From Woeseiaceae bacterium (GTDB lineage: Bacteria > Pseudomonadota > Gammaproteobacteria > Steroidobacterales > Woeseiaceae), in contig JAJFKT010000026.1 of assembly GCA_021773075.1 (NCBI GenBank), forward strand, positions 682,356 through 746,355: DNA of 64,000 nt. Reading direction: 5' to 3'. Both the position numbers and the translations under genes were made by a program. Of this stretch, positions 26,705 through 36,950 are shown one piece after another. Position 1 is the stretch's first letter. Each line of letters starts with the position of its first letter. The notes beneath the pieces are model-generated. The model saw only the letters and a list, made by a program, of their open reading frames with translations. It did no database searches and had not been told where the DNA came from.

Positions 26705-27704
26705 TACCGGCAAACAAATGAACGGGACCGAAAGGGCCGCCTTGTTGCTTATGACTTTAGGTGAAAACGAGGCCGCTGAAGTTCTCAAGTTCATGGGAAC
26801 TGACGAAGTACAGAAACTGGGCACTGCGATGGCGTCTCTCAAGAGTGTCAGTCGAAACGATGCGGACCAGGTACTGGATATCTTCATCGTGGATGTCGAG
26901 GACCAGACTGCACTTGGTGTTGATACAGAAAACTATGTTCGCAAGTTGCTCGGGAACGCATTTGGGGCAGCAAAAGCGAACGCATTCATAGAGCGTATTG
27001 TCAGCGGCGACGATGCAAAAGGGCTTGATGCACTTAAGTGGATGAGCTCACGCGAAGTCGTGGATATTATCCAGGATGAGCACCCACAGATTGTCGCCAT
27101 CGTATTGGCGTTTCTCGAGAGCGGGCAGGCTGCGGAAGTTATTGAAAAGTTGCCCGCCGACATTCGCTCGGACATCGTGATGCGGGTAGCACGACTGACC
27201 GATATTCAGCAGAGTGCGCTGGCCGAAATCGAGAACCTGATCGCAAGCAAGTCTCTGGGCGCCAGCCGTGGCGCGACGCGCAAAGTTGGCGGCGACAAAG
27301 TTGCGGCCAACATTGTTAATTCATTGAAGCCAGAGCGTGGCGAACAATTGCTGACTGAAATAAAGGAACGCAACGAAGAGTTGTCACAACGTATTGAGGA
27401 CATGATGTTTGTTTTCGACACCCTGTTAGAGGTGGACGATCGCGGCATCCAGGCTTTGTTACGTGAGATATCGAACGAACTGTTGGTCGTCGCCCTGAAA
27501 GGTTGTGACCCGGAGATCAGCGACAAGATTCTCGGCAATATGTCGAAGCGGGCAGCGACATTATTGCGCGAGGACATGGATGCAAAAGCACCGATGAAGC
27601 TCAGTGACGTTGAGGCGGCGCAGAAGGATATTCTCGATGTCGCGAGGCGGCTCGCCGATTCCGGCGATATTGATCTTGGACGTGGCGGCGACGAATATGT
27701 CTGA
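26697..27704 (+). CDS. fliG: motor switch protein FliG
   Basis: 335 residues: N-terminal FliF-binding domain (GTERAALLLMTLGENEAAEV), middle domain with EHPQIVAIVLAFLE, C-terminal torque helix (LLREISNELLVVALKG). Charged residues of the torque helix face the stator; the pattern fits the usual family. Cytoplasmic C-ring component. Overlaps both fliF and fliH. Confidence 0.96.
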   Translation: MTDTGKQMNGTERAALLLMTLGENEAAEVLKFMGTDEVQKLGTAMASLKSVSRNDADQVLDIFIVDVEDQTALGVDTENYVRKLLGNAFGAAKANAFIERIVSGDDAKGLDALKWMSSREVVDIIQDEHPQIVAIVLAFLESGQAAEVIEKLPADIRSDIVMRVARLTDIQQSALAEIENLIASKSLGASRGATRKVGGDKVAANIVNSLKPERGEQLLTEIKERNEELSQRIEDMMFVFDTLLEVDDRGIQALLREISNELLVVALKGCDPEISDKILGNMSKRAATLLREDMDAKAPMKLSDVEAAQKDILDVARRLADSGDIDLGRGGDEYV

Positions 27705-28293
27705 GGAATTGACATCCAAGCAAGCGGAACGGTGGTCTGTTCCGGCGATCGATGGCTCGAACGACAACGGCTATCTAACCGCAGGTCGTTTGCAGGCATT
27801 ACAAAAAGATGCTTACAACGAAGCATGGAACAACGGCCATGCCGAAGGCTTGAAGGCGGGCGAGCAGGAGGTGTTGCGCCGGGCACAACGTTATGACGAA
27901 TTACTGCGTGCGTTGACTAAACCCTTTGAGGAATTGGATGAATCTGTGGAGAAGCAGTTGGTCGAACTGTCGATTGCGCTTCTTAAGCAACTGTTTCGAC
28001 GCGAAATCAAGATAGACCCTGGCCACATAATCGGCGTTGTACGTGATGCGATCCGAGCGTTGCCAATCGTCAGCCGCAATATTCAGGTGCATCTGCACCC
28101 GGATGACGCGACCCTGGTTCGGGAGACTCTGCGCCCGGCGGAAGGGGATCCGGCCTGGCACATCGTGGAAGACCCTGTCGGCAGTCGCGGCGGTTGTCGC
28201 GTGACGACGGACAACTCACAAATTGATGCCACGGCAGAGTCGCGGCTGCATGCTGTAATCAGTCATGCGCTCGGCGAAAAGGGCGACCGATGA
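27697..28293 (+). CDS. fliH: flagellar export ATPase regulator FliH
   Basis: 198 residues from the ATG at 27697, which overlaps the fliG stop by 8 bp; the longer frame starting at 27604 is not supported. Contains the helical stalk ([20 protein letters not shown]) and the C-terminal FliI-binding domain ([19 protein letters not shown]). FliH dimers tether FliI to the C-ring. Overlaps fliI by 4 bp. Confidence 0.92.
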   Translation: MSEELTSKQAERWSVPAIDGSNDNGYLTAGRLQALQKDAYNEAWNNGHAEGLKAGEQEVLRRAQRYDELLRALTKPFEELDESVEKQLVELSIALLKQLFRREIKIDPGHIIGVVRDAIRALPIVSRNIQVHLHPDDATLVRETLRPAEGDPAWHIVEDPVGSRGGCRVTTDNSQIDATAESRLHAVISHALGEKGDR

Positions 28294-29696
28294 CCGAGCA
28301 ATCGCAAAGCGTGCACGCTGGTCCGGATCCTGATCGCAATCTTGAACGTTCATTGCGCCTTGGCCCGTATCTTGATCGAGCCTATGACAGCCCACCGCAA
28401 ACGACCGTAGAAGGCATATTGCGGCGTACTGTTGGTCTCGCGATGGAAGCGGAGGGCTGCCTCGCGGCACTCGGCGGTCGTTGTGACGTTGTTGCGGACG
28501 ACGGCCGTCACGTCGAAACAGAAGTCGTGGGATTTTCCGGCGAGCGCCTGTTTCTGATGCCGGTTGGAGACATGCGCGGGGTTGTACCCAATGCTCGTGT
28601 GATACCGATGCTTGGGACACCGGTGGCTACTGTTGGTGACCATCTTCTAGGTCGGGTACTTGACGGTCGTGGCAATCCGCTGGACGGTGGTAAGCCACTG
28701 GCGCAAGGCAACTCTGTTCCCTTGATGGGTGAGACAATTAACCCCTTACAGCGTCAGCCGATTCGGTCTCAGCTTGATGTCGGTGTTCGTTCGATTAACG
28801 CACTGCTATCCGTTGGTCGCGGTCAGCGCCTGGGATTGTTCGCCGGAAGCGGCGTCGGCAAGAGCGTGTTGCTGAGCATGATGACACGCAACACGGAGGC
28901 CGACGTTGTTGTGGTTGGCCTGGTAGGTGAACGTGGCCGTGAAGTTAAGGAATTTATTGACCATTCGCTCGGTAGCGAGGGTTTGAAACGCTCCGTCGTT
29001 GTCGCGACACCTGCGGACGATACACCACTCATGCGCTTGAACGGTGCCTGGTTAACAACGGCTATCGCAGAATACTTTCGAGACCAGGGCAAAAACGTAC
29101 TGCTCTTGATGGATTCTCTGACCCGTTTCGCGCAAGCGCAGCGGGAAATTGCTTTGGCAATCGGAGAACCACCGGCGACCAAAGGATATCCACCGTCAGT
29201 GTTCGCCAAGCTACCGCAACTCGTGGAACGTGCGGGAAACGGCGCCGAGGGTAGCGGGTCGATAACTGCTATCTACACCGTTTTGGCTGAAGGTGACGAT
29301 CCGAACGATCCTATCGTAGACGCCGCACGGGCCATACTCGATGGACACATCGTGCTGTCACGTAGCATGGCAGATGCAGGAATTTATCCGGCTGTTGATA
29401 TTGAGTCTTCCGTTAGTCGGGCCATGAACCAATTCGCAACGCCGAGTCAGCAAAAGCTGGTGTCCCGGTTTCGGCAGGTCTATGCAACTTATCAGGAGAA
29501 TCGCGACCTCGTGTCTGTCGGTGCCTATCAGCCGGGCTCAAACCCTCATCTGGATGAGGCGATCGCATTGTGGCCGTCAATCGTCGATTTTCTGCGCCAG
29601 CATGAGGGAACGCGAATTGACGCAGAAGACAGTCTGAGCCAGCTACGCGAATTGTTTGACGCTGTCGCGAGTGACGCGCCTGACGATACACCATGA
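28290..29696 (+). CDS. fliI: flagellar type III export ATPase FliI
   Basis: 468 residues. Walker [15 protein letters not shown], Walker B ([16 protein letters not shown]), then [20 protein letters not shown], the FliI/F1-beta pattern. It energises substrate delivery to the flagellar export gate at the cytoplasmic face. Start overlaps fliH as ATGA; stop overlaps fliJ. Confidence 0.97.
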   Translation: MTEQSQSVHAGPDPDRNLERSLRLGPYLDRAYDSPPQTTVEGILRRTVGLAMEAEGCLAALGGRCDVVADDGRHVETEVVGFSGERLFLMPVGDMRGVVPNARVIPMLGTPVATVGDHLLGRVLDGRGNPLDGGKPLAQGNSVPLMGETINPLQRQPIRSQLDVGVRSINALLSVGRGQRLGLFAGSGVGKSVLLSMMTRNTEADVVVVGLVGERGREVKEFIDHSLGSEGLKRSVVVATPADDTPLMRLNGAWLTTAIAEYFRDQGKNVLLLMDSLTRFAQAQREIALAIGEPPATKGYPPSVFAKLPQLVERAGNGAEGSGSITAIYTVLAEGDDPNDPIVDAARAILDGHIVLSRSMADAGIYPAVDIESSVSRAMNQFATPSQQKLVSRFRQVYATYQENRDLVSVGAYQPGSNPHLDEAIALWPSIVDFLRQHEGTRIDAEDSLSQLRELFDAVASDAPDDTP

Positions 29697-30142
29697 TGCG
29701 ACGCACCAAGAAAATCGGCAAAGTCGTATCTCTGGCGGCGTCGGAAGAAAGGCGCTTCGGCGAGCAGACAGGCCGCTCGCAAAACGATCTCAACCAGCAG
29801 CTGACGAAGCTGGGTGAATTAAACGCGTACCGGCACAACTATGCAGAGGCGAATCCTGGCTTGGCGGGGGCAAGTGCTGCGCATTGGAAAGACTACCAGA
29901 CCTTTCTGCAACGCCTTGATGATGCCGTTGCCTCACAGCAGCAGGTTATTCAGCAGGGTGAACAGAACCTCGAAGCGCATCGCAGACGCTGGATGGTAAA
30001 GCGTCAAAAACTGGAATCATTGCAACGTGTCCTCGAAAAATCGCAGCGCCGCGACGCCGCCTACGAAGCTCGTCTCGAGCAAAAGCGACTCGACGATCTG
30101 CCAAACAACTGCGATTCGATCCTAAAGCCGCGATCCCGCTAA
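29693..30142 (+). CDS. fliJ: flagellar export protein FliJ
   Basis: 149 residues, nearly all a long antiparallel coiled coil rich in Gln, Glu and Arg ([37 protein letters not shown]). Size, position after fliI and composition fit FliJ, the central stalk of the FliHI ATPase. Two adjacent ATGs (29693, 29696) overlap the fliI stop. Confidence 0.88.
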   Translation: MMRRTKKIGKVVSLAASEERRFGEQTGRSQNDLNQQLTKLGELNAYRHNYAEANPGLAGASAAHWKDYQTFLQRLDDAVASQQQVIQQGEQNLEAHRRRWMVKRQKLESLQRVLEKSQRRDAAYEARLEQKRLDDLPNNCDSILKPRSR

Positions 30143-30146
30143 TGAT

Positions 30147-30162
30147 TGGCACGCATCTTGCT
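30147..30162 (+). promoter_or_regulatory. sigma-54 promoter for fliK
   Basis: TGGCACG CATC TTGCT matches the -24/-12 consensus with GG-N10-GC spacing, 43 bp before the fliK ATG and directly after the fliJ stop. Confidence 0.88.
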
Positions 30163-30204
30163 AAACAAGTGATAGAGAGTAATCCGATTCCATAAGGACG
30201 CCCT

Positions 30205-31458
30205 ATGTTCACGAGTTTAGATTTGCCGTTGTTTACGTCGACCACACTAACTGATGCAGGCAGTGGCCTGGGGTCAGCACTCATCTCACCCGTTGAGGCT
30301 CCCGCGCTTACGGAAGTGTCATTTTCGGAGTTGTTCCAAATGCCGCTGGTGAGCCCACTCGCAGTGGACGAGCTGAGCGGCGAACAGTTGCCGGAGGACG
30401 GCAATACCTTGCCGGATACCGGCGTTGCAACGGGGCCGATTCTTGCACTTCAGCTCGCCGACGAGTTGCCTGGCGCAGATTTCGACATCGATCTGGACAT
30501 TGAGTATCCGGCCCCGGAGCTGGACGGTGTCACTGTGCCGCAAGTCGTATTGTTACCTTCCGAGCCGGTGACCAGACCAGAATCGTTGCCGCCTGCAGAG
30601 CTACCCAATAGACCGATGGCGCCCGCGGCGGAAGCTTTGGCACAGAACAGAGTCATAACGCCGTCCGATTTACTCAACCCGGCGACACATCTGGCTGCGG
30701 CGCAGGAACAGGTTGTTCTGCGGCCGGAGGCGGGTCTTGTTGCCGCGAATTCGTCTCAGATGTTGCGTAACAATTCACCGCGAGCGACCGCGGAGCTACC
30801 CATCGTGACCTTGCCGGTCGATGATGGTGCAACTACACCGAATGAAATTCCTGTGGTCACAACATTGGCCAAGGCAATAGCCTCGCTTGAGACCACACGT
30901 CCGCCTGCTACTCGCGTTGAGGGAGTTCAGGCTTCTGCCGCGGGAACGAACGTGCACATGGCGGCGACATTGTCGCAGTTTGCTGCTGAACCGCGGGTTT
31001 CAAGCGGCGACAGCCTTTCTGCGCTTATTAGTACACCCGTTCGCGATGCCGCTTGGGGCGAAAAGCTCGGTGAGCGGGTCATGTTGCTCGCCGGCAGCCA
31101 GCTCAAAACTGCCGAAATCCGTTTGACTCCCGCTGACCTCGGCCCACTTCGGGTTCAGGTGACAATCGATGAAAGCACCGCGAACGTGACCTTTCATGCA
31201 CAGCATGCGCTAACCCGTGATGCAATCGAGCAGGCGTTGCCACGACTGCGCGAAATGTTGGCGGAATCTGGCTTGTCATTGGGTCAGGCAGACGTTAGCG
31301 AACAAGGTGTCTCCCAGGGCGATGATGGTCGAAAATCACCGCATGCGTCAGCCTCTGGCGCGAGCGTAGGCGAGCCGCCGGATGTGGCGGTCGAAAACGA
31401 GAAATCGGTGCGTCGAAATTCCGTCAGCCTCCATGGTCTGATCGACACCTTCGCCTGA
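30205..31458 (+). CDS. fliK: flagellar hook-length control protein FliK
   Basis: 417 residues. The first ~270 residues are acidic, Pro/Ala-rich and low in complexity, as in the FliK ruler part. The C-terminal hook-switch domain contains LKTAEIRLTPADLGPLRVQV and FHAQHALTRDAIEQALPRL. FliK measures the hook and flips FlhB specificity. It has its own sigma-54 promoter and is separated from fliL by 143 bp. Confidence 0.92.
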   Translation: MFTSLDLPLFTSTTLTDAGSGLGSALISPVEAPALTEVSFSELFQMPLVSPLAVDELSGEQLPEDGNTLPDTGVATGPILALQLADELPGADFDIDLDIEYPAPELDGVTVPQVVLLPSEPVTRPESLPPAELPNRPMAPAAEALAQNRVITPSDLLNPATHLAAAQEQVVLRPEAGLVAANSSQMLRNNSPRATAELPIVTLPVDDGATTPNEIPVVTTLAKAIASLETTRPPATRVEGVQASAAGTNVHMAATLSQFAAEPRVSSGDSLSALISTPVRDAAWGEKLGERVMLLAGSQLKTAEIRLTPADLGPLRVQVTIDESTANVTFHAQHALTRDAIEQALPRLREMLAESGLSLGQADVSEQGVSQGDDGRKSPHASASGASVGEPPDVAVENEKSVRRNSVSLHGLIDTFA

Positions 31459-31554
31459 TGCGTCAAAATTCCGACGCGGTACCGGGCAGCGGAATGAACT
31501 CAATGTCTTAGTAAGTATATGAAATTAAAGATAATACTACCCAATTATTAAATT

Positions 31555-31570
31555 TGGCACGGCACTTGCA
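31555..31570 (+). promoter_or_regulatory. sigma-54 promoter for fliL operon
   Basis: TGGCACG GCAC TTGCA is a perfect consensus with GG-N10-GC spacing, preceded by an AT-rich stretch and lying 32 bp before the fliL ATG. It probably drives fliL through at least flhB or flhA, as the following genes are closely packed. Confidence 0.9.
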
Positions 31571-31601
31571 TTATTCCTAGCAGTATTCTTGGGAGCAGGT
31601 A

Positions 31602-32099
31602 ATGGCTGAAGAAGTTAGCGAGACCGAAGGCGTCGCAGAAGTCAAAAGCGGCGGCATGATGAAAAAAATAATACTCGGCGTCGGTGCACTAGTGCTTATT
31701 GGCGGTGGCGTATTCGCCGGTATGACATTTTTCGCTGAAGACGAAGTGGTCGCTGAGGAGGCGGAGCCAAGCAAAGCGCCCGCACTTTATACCAGTCTGC
31801 ATCCACCCCTGGTTGTCAATTTCAAAGATTCGTTCGGTGATTCGCATTTCATGCAGGTCACAATGGAGGTCATGGCGCGCGATCTGGAAATTTCCAACGC
31901 CGTTCGCGAGCATACGCCGGTCATCCGCAATGAACTTATTCTGCTGTACAGCGGCGCTAACTACGATGAAGTTACAACTCGCGATGGCAAAGAGAAGATG
32001 CTGGCCGACGGCCTCGAGGTTATTCAGGATGTGATGACCGAGCAAATCGGCGAACCCGGCGTTGAAGCCCTGTATTTCACTGCCCTGGTCATTCAGTAG
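31602..32099 (+). CDS. fliL: flagellar basal body protein FliL
   Basis: 165 residues: short cytoplasmic tail, one membrane helix (IILGVGALVLIGGGVFAGMT, ~27-46), then a periplasmic stomatin-like domain with HFMQVTMEVMARDLEISNAV and IRNELILLYSG. FliL associates with the stator and supports torque. First gene of the sigma-54 fliL operon. Confidence 0.95.
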   Translation: MAEEVSETEGVAEVKSGGMMKKIILGVGALVLIGGGVFAGMTFFAEDEVVAEEAEPSKAPALYTSLHPPLVVNFKDSFGDSHFMQVTMEVMARDLEISNAVREHTPVIRNELILLYSGANYDEVTTRDGKEKMLADGLEVIQDVMTEQIGEPGVEALYFTALVIQ

Positions 32100-32105
32100 G
32101 CGCCG

Positions 32106-33131
32106 ATGATGTCTGAAGCGAATGCAAATGAACCGGTACTGACTGATGACGAGAAGAGCGCGTTGCTCGAGGGTATGTCGAATGGTGAAGTTCACGTGCA
32201 TTCGAGTAAGGGTCCCAAATACGCTGCCGTAACGCCGTTTGAAGTTATGCCGCGTTGCCGTATCCAGTCCGATAGCTATCCACGTCTGCAGAGCCTGAAC
32301 CGGCAGTTTGCCGGTCGCATTGCGAAACAGATCGAAGTGCTCCTTAACGCCGAGAGTTCTGTCGTCTTCAACCACGTCGAAACCTGTACGTTCAGTGAGT
32401 TCGGCGAACGGTCTGGCGGCCTTTCGTTGCTACTGGAATTCGCTCCGAAGCCACTCGAGGGCTCCGCACTAATTAGTCTGCAATCGGATCTCGTTGAGAC
32501 TCTGGTCGAAACATTTTATGGCGGCCTGAGCAATGATTCTGAGCGGCGAGATGCAGAGTTCTTCACGCCAGGTGAAATCAACGTTGCGACCCTGTTTTGT
32601 AGCGCTGTAATCTCTGTTACTGGAGAAGTATGGCAGCCGATGGCAGATCTCGCCCCCGAAATGATCGGCTCGCACTTAAGTTCCGGCGTCATTGACTGCA
32701 TTGACGGCAACGACAGCGTGATAGCCGCAGAGTTTGAGCTCACGGTCGGTGACAAAACGAAAGCGTTTCACATTGTCTGGCCAGTCCCCACCGTTTCACC
32801 GCTATTGCCCGTATTTGACGGGCAAAAACGCGATCGGGATGCGACGGAAGATTCACGCTGGGAACGTGCGTTGCGCCGACGTGTTGTTGATTCGGTCGTC
32901 AGGATTTCCTCAAGCGTCGGCAATACGAGCATGACTCTTGGCGAGGTTGCTGAGCTTAAGCCGGGTGACATAGTCCCAATCACTGATCCACAGAAGAGCA
33001 CGGTGTTCGCCCAGCGAGTGCCTGTTCTTGAGGGTCGCTTCGGCGTTCATGCCGGACATCACGCAATCGAAACCACGCAGTGGCTCGAACCCGAAATCGG
33101 GACAGAGTCCGCAGACACTAAGCATCACTAA
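32106..33131 (+). CDS. fliM: motor switch protein FliM (divergent)
   Basis: 341 residues. The N-terminal CheY-binding peptide is present in altered form (VLTDDEKSALLEGM against LSQxEIDALLxG). The middle region corresponds to the FliM CheC-like fold (VETLVETFYGG, FFTPGEINVAT) and the C-terminus to the FliN-like domain (MTLGEVAELKPGDIVPI). Overall it is clearly further from enteric FliM than neighbouring flagellar proteins are from their homologues. Two ATGs (32106, 32109) are possible. Confidence 0.88.
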   Translation: MMSEANANEPVLTDDEKSALLEGMSNGEVHVHSSKGPKYAAVTPFEVMPRCRIQSDSYPRLQSLNRQFAGRIAKQIEVLLNAESSVVFNHVETCTFSEFGERSGGLSLLLEFAPKPLEGSALISLQSDLVETLVETFYGGLSNDSERRDAEFFTPGEINVATLFCSAVISVTGEVWQPMADLAPEMIGSHLSSGVIDCIDGNDSVIAAEFELTVGDKTKAFHIVWPVPTVSPLLPVFDGQKRDRDATEDSRWERALRRRVVDSVVRISSSVGNTSMTLGEVAELKPGDIVPITDPQKSTVFAQRVPVLEGRFGVHAGHHAIETTQWLEPEIGTESADTKHH

Positions 33132-33143
33132 GGACCTTGGATA

Positions 33144-33536
33144 ATGGAAAATGAGACGCCACAGTCAGGCACCGAAACCGATCAGGCAGCGACGACAGAA
33201 GAGTCCGCGGCCACACCTCAATACGCCCCTGAGGTACTTGACTCAGAGGCGGAAAAAAAGAATTCGGGTCGCGCGGACGTCAACCTTGATCTGGTATTGG
33301 ATGTCCCCGTCGAAGTTTCCTTACGAGTCGGATCAACCGATATAACGATTCGCGATCTGGTGTCCCTGGTCGAAGGCTCGGTAATTTCGCTGGACGAAGT
33401 AGCCGGTGAGCCGATGAACGTGCTTGTCAACGGCACGCTTATTGCCAGTGGCGAGATCGTCATTGTCGACGATATGTACGGCGTTCGACTGATAGATGTC
33501 GTCAGCCCCGTCGAACGCATCGAACAGCTGAACTAA
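33144..33536 (+). CDS. fliN: motor switch protein FliN
   Basis: 130 residues. An acidic, Thr/Ala-rich N-terminal tail (~1-45) precedes the conserved SpoA-type domain (LDLVLDVPVEVSLRVG; EPMNVLVNGTLIASGEIVIV; YGVRLIDV). Forms the lower C-ring with FliM. In standard order before fliO. Confidence 0.96.
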   Translation: MENETPQSGTETDQAATTEESAATPQYAPEVLDSEAEKKNSGRADVNLDLVLDVPVEVSLRVGSTDITIRDLVSLVEGSVISLDEVAGEPMNVLVNGTLIASGEIVIVDDMYGVRLIDVVSPVERIEQLN

Positions 33537-33546
33537 CGGCTATATC

Positions 33547-33942
33547 ATGACAACTCAATCCACAATAATCGAAAACGCGACGGAGAACGCGATTGGCGCC
33601 GTAGCGCCGGTGGTCGGCGGCAGTGAATTGCTGGGAATGGGCGTGAGCATGCTCATCGTTGTCGTAGTGATACTGGTGCTGGGTTGGTTCTATTCACGCT
33701 CGCGTCTGGTTGGTAGCGGCGCCAGCGACCTTATTAACGTAGTGGCTTCGCGAGCGCTTGGCCCGAAAGAACGACTATTGGTGGTCGAAGTAGCTGACCA
33801 ACAATTATTGATCGGAATGACGTCCACGTCCGTACAGACGCTGCATGTCTTCGAAACGCCGATCAGCGTAGCGATTGAAGCCCCGATTACTCGCGGCTTT
33901 GCTTCACGACTACGCGCCGCGGTTACGGAGATACGGCGATGA
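33547..33942 (+). CDS. fliO: flagellar export gate assembly protein FliO
   Basis: 131 residues with one membrane helix ([20 protein letters not shown]) and a cytoplasmic tail holding [19 protein letters not shown]. FliO helps FliP fold and oligomerise. Overlaps fliP by 4 bp (ATGA). Confidence 0.92.
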   Translation: MTTQSTIIENATENAIGAVAPVVGGSELLGMGVSMLIVVVVILVLGWFYSRSRLVGSGASDLINVVASRALGPKERLLVVEVADQQLLIGMTSTSVQTLHVFETPISVAIEAPITRGFASRLRAAVTEIRR

Positions 33943-34670
33943 GGTACATGCTGCCGATAATCGTATTATTGCTTTTCTGTAGCGTGGCCGAGGCGCAGAC
34001 CGCCCCATTGGCAATAGCGCAACAGGCAACGGACGGTCAGAGCTTTTCACTCAGCATCCAGATCTTGGTGCTGATGACCTTATTGACACTGTTGCCAGCA
34101 ATCTTGTTATCAACGAGCCCTTTTGTTCGTATCATTATCGTCCTTTCGATACTTCGACAAGCATTGGGTACGGCACAGACACCGCCAAATCGGGTCCTGC
34201 TCGGTATCTCTCTTTTCCTGACATTTTTCATCATGTCGCCCGTGATTGACGAGATCAATCAGTTGGCGGCGCAACCGTATATTGACGGTCAAATGACGGC
34301 AACTGAGGCGCTGCAGAAGGGTATTGAGCCCTTGCGTCAGTTCATGTTGTCGCAGACACGCGAAAGTGACTTGCAGTTATTCGCGAATATCGCTGGCGCC
34401 ACGAACATAAGGTCGTTGGAGCAAACACCACTGGCGATTATCGTTCCGAGTTTCATGGTGAGCGAGCTGAAGACGGCCTTTCAAATCGGCTTTCTGATCT
34501 TCATTCCGTTTCTTGTTATCGATCTGGTTGTGTCCAGTGTCCTGATGTCAATGGGCATGATGATGCTATCGCCAATGTTGATATCTCTGCCGTTCAAAAT
34601 CATGTTGTTTGTGATGGTGGATGGTTGGGCACTGTTACTCGGCACACTTGCTTCCAGTTTTTACACCTAG
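33939..34670 (+). CDS. fliP: flagellar export gate protein FliP
   Basis: 243 residues with a cleavable N-terminal signal ([14 protein letters not shown]), unusual among type III gate proteins but standard for FliP. Membrane segments and the signature [20 protein letters not shown] plus [13 protein letters not shown] are present. Core of the FliPQR export channel. Confidence 0.97.
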   Translation: MRYMLPIIVLLLFCSVAEAQTAPLAIAQQATDGQSFSLSIQILVLMTLLTLLPAILLSTSPFVRIIIVLSILRQALGTAQTPPNRVLLGISLFLTFFIMSPVIDEINQLAAQPYIDGQMTATEALQKGIEPLRQFMLSQTRESDLQLFANIAGATNIRSLEQTPLAIIVPSFMVSELKTAFQIGFLIFIPFLVIDLVVSSVLMSMGMMMLSPMLISLPFKIMLFVMVDGWALLLGTLASSFYT

Positions 34671-34679
34671 GACTTTTTC

Positions 34680-34949
34680 ATGACTCCGGAAACCGTTATC
34701 ACAATAGGACAACAGGCACTTTGGGTGACGATGTTGATCGCGTCACCGATGCTGCTGTCGGCACTCGGAGTCGGATTGCTGGTCGGCATGTTCCAGGCGG
34801 CGACCCAGATCAATGAAATGACATTGAGCTTTATTCCGAAGCTACTCGTTTTGGTGCTGGCTTTGATCTTTGCAGGGCCATGGATGCTCGGCGTGATCGT
34901 CACCTATACACGACAGCTTATGGAGCAAATTCCTTCCCTGATCTCATGA
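34680..34949 (+). CDS. fliQ: flagellar export gate protein FliQ
   Basis: 89 residues with two hydrophobic hairpins (ALWVTMLIASPMLLSALGVG and LLVLVLALIFAGPWMLGVIV) around FQAATQINEMTLSFIPK, the FliQ signature. Part of the FliPQR channel. Starts 9 bp after fliP. Confidence 0.97.
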   Translation: MTPETVITIGQQALWVTMLIASPMLLSALGVGLLVGMFQAATQINEMTLSFIPKLLVLVLALIFAGPWMLGVIVTYTRQLMEQIPSLIS

Positions 34950-34988
34950 CATTGAGAAAGGACTGAGAAATGTTAGTGAACAAAACAG

Positions 34989-35768
34989 ATGAACATCGAA
35001 ATCGCAATCGGACCGCTGCTGGAGACCCTATCGATATACATATGGCCGTTCATTCGGATCGGCGCTTTTCTGATGGTAATGCCATTGATAGGTGGTCCCT
35101 ACGTTCCGATTCGGGCAAGACTCTTATTGGCCATGGCGCTGACGTTTGCGATCGCGCCGACATTGTCGATTACGGCGACGCCGGAGGTGTTGAGTGCGGT
35201 GGGTCTGGTCATGATGATTCAGGAGATCGGGATTGGCGTCGCGATGGGATTCTTAGTGCAGCTTGTCTTCGACGCGATCGCGCTCGGCGGGCAAGTGATC
35301 GGCATGAGTATGGGACTTGGTTTCGCCGTGTTTTTGGACAGAGTACGCGGAGCGAGTGTTCCGGTATTGGGCCAATTGTTTCTGATGCTCGGGATGTTGA
35401 TATTCCTGGCTTTGGATGGCCATCTGGAGATGATTCGACTTCTCGCCCAAAGCTTTCGCGCCATGCCACTGGGCGAACAGGGTTTGTCGCTGCCCATCGT
35501 CGCCGAGCTGCTGGTGTGGAGCAGCAACCTTTTCGTTTTCGGTTTGAAGATCGCGTTGCCGGCAATCACGGCCCTGTTGGTAGTGAATCTCTCCTTCGGA
35601 GTGATGAGTCGAGCAGCGCCGACCCTGAATCTGTTCGCGGTCGGTTTTCCGGTCGCGATGTTGTTGGGCTTCGCGGTCATCTTTCTCAACATGGGTGTGC
35701 TGGTCGAAAACGTATCAAATTTCCTGATGCTCTCGATTTCAGCGGTTTCCCAGATGCTGCAGCTTTAG
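34989..35768 (+). CDS. fliR: flagellar export gate protein FliR
   Basis: 259 residues, very hydrophobic, with five to six membrane segments and the FliR patterns ARLLLAMALTFAIAPTL and GFAVFLDRVRGASVPVLGQL. A frame in another phase over the same bases (34970-35779) is hydrophilic and is a shadow. FliR seals the FliPQ channel. Confidence 0.96.
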   Translation: MNIEIAIGPLLETLSIYIWPFIRIGAFLMVMPLIGGPYVPIRARLLLAMALTFAIAPTLSITATPEVLSAVGLVMMIQEIGIGVAMGFLVQLVFDAIALGGQVIGMSMGLGFAVFLDRVRGASVPVLGQLFLMLGMLIFLALDGHLEMIRLLAQSFRAMPLGEQGLSLPIVAELLVWSSNLFVFGLKIALPAITALLVVNLSFGVMSRAAPTLNLFAVGFPVAMLLGFAVIFLNMGVLVENVSNFLMLSISAVSQMLQL

Positions 35769-35794
35769 CCTGGCATTAGTCCAAAGAGAACAAA

Positions 35795-36940
35795 ATGGCA
35801 GAAGAAGCACAACAACAAGACAAGACTGAAGATCCTACTCAGAAACGTCGCAACGATGCCCGCAAGAAAGGTGATGTCCCCCGATCGCGCGAGCTGACTA
35901 TGACCGGCGTCATGTTATCGGGGGCGGGTGCCCTGATTCTGCTGGCACGCCCAATGGGTCGTAATTTACTGGAGGCATTTGGAGCGGGATTCAGTATCGA
36001 ACGCGAGCAGTTGTTCGATCCCGGGTATCTGGGCCCCGCATTCGCCGAGATCGGTACGAAAGGCATATTGAGTTTGCTGCCGTTGGGAATCGTTTTGGTA
36101 CTGGCCGTATTCCTGGGTGCGATTTCGATCGGCGGTTGGTCGTTCAGCATGCAGGCCGCCAATTTCAAGGCTGAGAGGTTGAACCCCTTAAAGGGATTCA
36201 AGCGCATCTTCAGCGCAAATGCGATCAACGAACTTGTTAAAGCAATGGCGAAGTTTTCGCTGGTTGCGGCTATTTCAGTTTCATGGTTGTGGTTTAGAGC
36301 CGAAGATTTACTGTCTCTCGGTCGCCAGCCGATCGCCCCCGCGATTGAGGAGGCGCTCAGAATCTGCGCCGTGTCTTTGTTAGTCGTCAGCACTGGCTTG
36401 ATCGTCATAACCGCTGTCGACGTTCCGTTTCAGCTGCGGCAATACGACAAGAAACTACGCATGACGCGGCAACAGGTGAAAGACGAATTCAAGGAAACTG
36501 AGGGCCGTCCCGAAGTCAAATCCCGGATTCGCGCACTACAGCAGCAGATCGCCACCCGACGAATGATGGAAGAGTTGCCGACCGCCGATGTGGTTATCAC
36601 CAATCCGACACACTTTGCGGTTGCATTGAAGTACGACGACTCTACAACGGGTGCACCGCGGGTCATCGCTAAAGGCAAGGACCTGGTGGCGAAACGTATC
36701 CGTGAGATAGCAACAGAGAATCGCGTGCCACTATTTTCAGCGCCGCCGCTCGCGCGCGTGCTGTTTAAAACAACTGATATAGGTGACGAAATCCCGGCAC
36801 AGCTGTACACGGCTGTAGCGCAGGTTCTTGCCTACGTTTTCCAGCTGAGCGAAACCCTGCGCCCCGGACAACATCGGCCGCAGGCCCCCGTTCCGGAGAT
36901 CAACGAAGATGATTTTCCCGGCCCCTACAAGATGCGATGA
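35795..36940 (+). CDS. flhB: export switch protein FlhB
   Basis: 381 residues: four membrane segments in the first ~215 residues, then the cytoplasmic domain with the autocleavage site N270-P271-T272-H273 (VITNPTHFAVAL). Starts with DKTEDPTQKRRNDARKKGDV, a FlhB hallmark. Cleavage changes export from hook to filament substrates once FliK signals. Confidence 0.97.
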   Translation: MAEEAQQQDKTEDPTQKRRNDARKKGDVPRSRELTMTGVMLSGAGALILLARPMGRNLLEAFGAGFSIEREQLFDPGYLGPAFAEIGTKGILSLLPLGIVLVLAVFLGAISIGGWSFSMQAANFKAERLNPLKGFKRIFSANAINELVKAMAKFSLVAAISVSWLWFRAEDLLSLGRQPIAPAIEEALRICAVSLLVVSTGLIVITAVDVPFQLRQYDKKLRMTRQQVKDEFKETEGRPEVKSRIRALQQQIATRRMMEELPTADVVITNPTHFAVALKYDDSTTGAPRVIAKGKDLVAKRIREIATENRVPLFSAPPLARVLFKTTDIGDEIPAQLYTAVAQVLAYVFQLSETLRPGQHRPQAPVPEINEDDFPGPYKMR

Positions 36941-36950
36941 GTAGTCACTA

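Noticed and set aside
34970..35779. 269-residue frame overlapping fliR
   Set aside because: Hydrophilic Arg/Asp/Gly-rich product in another phase of the clear FliR gene; it is a shadow.
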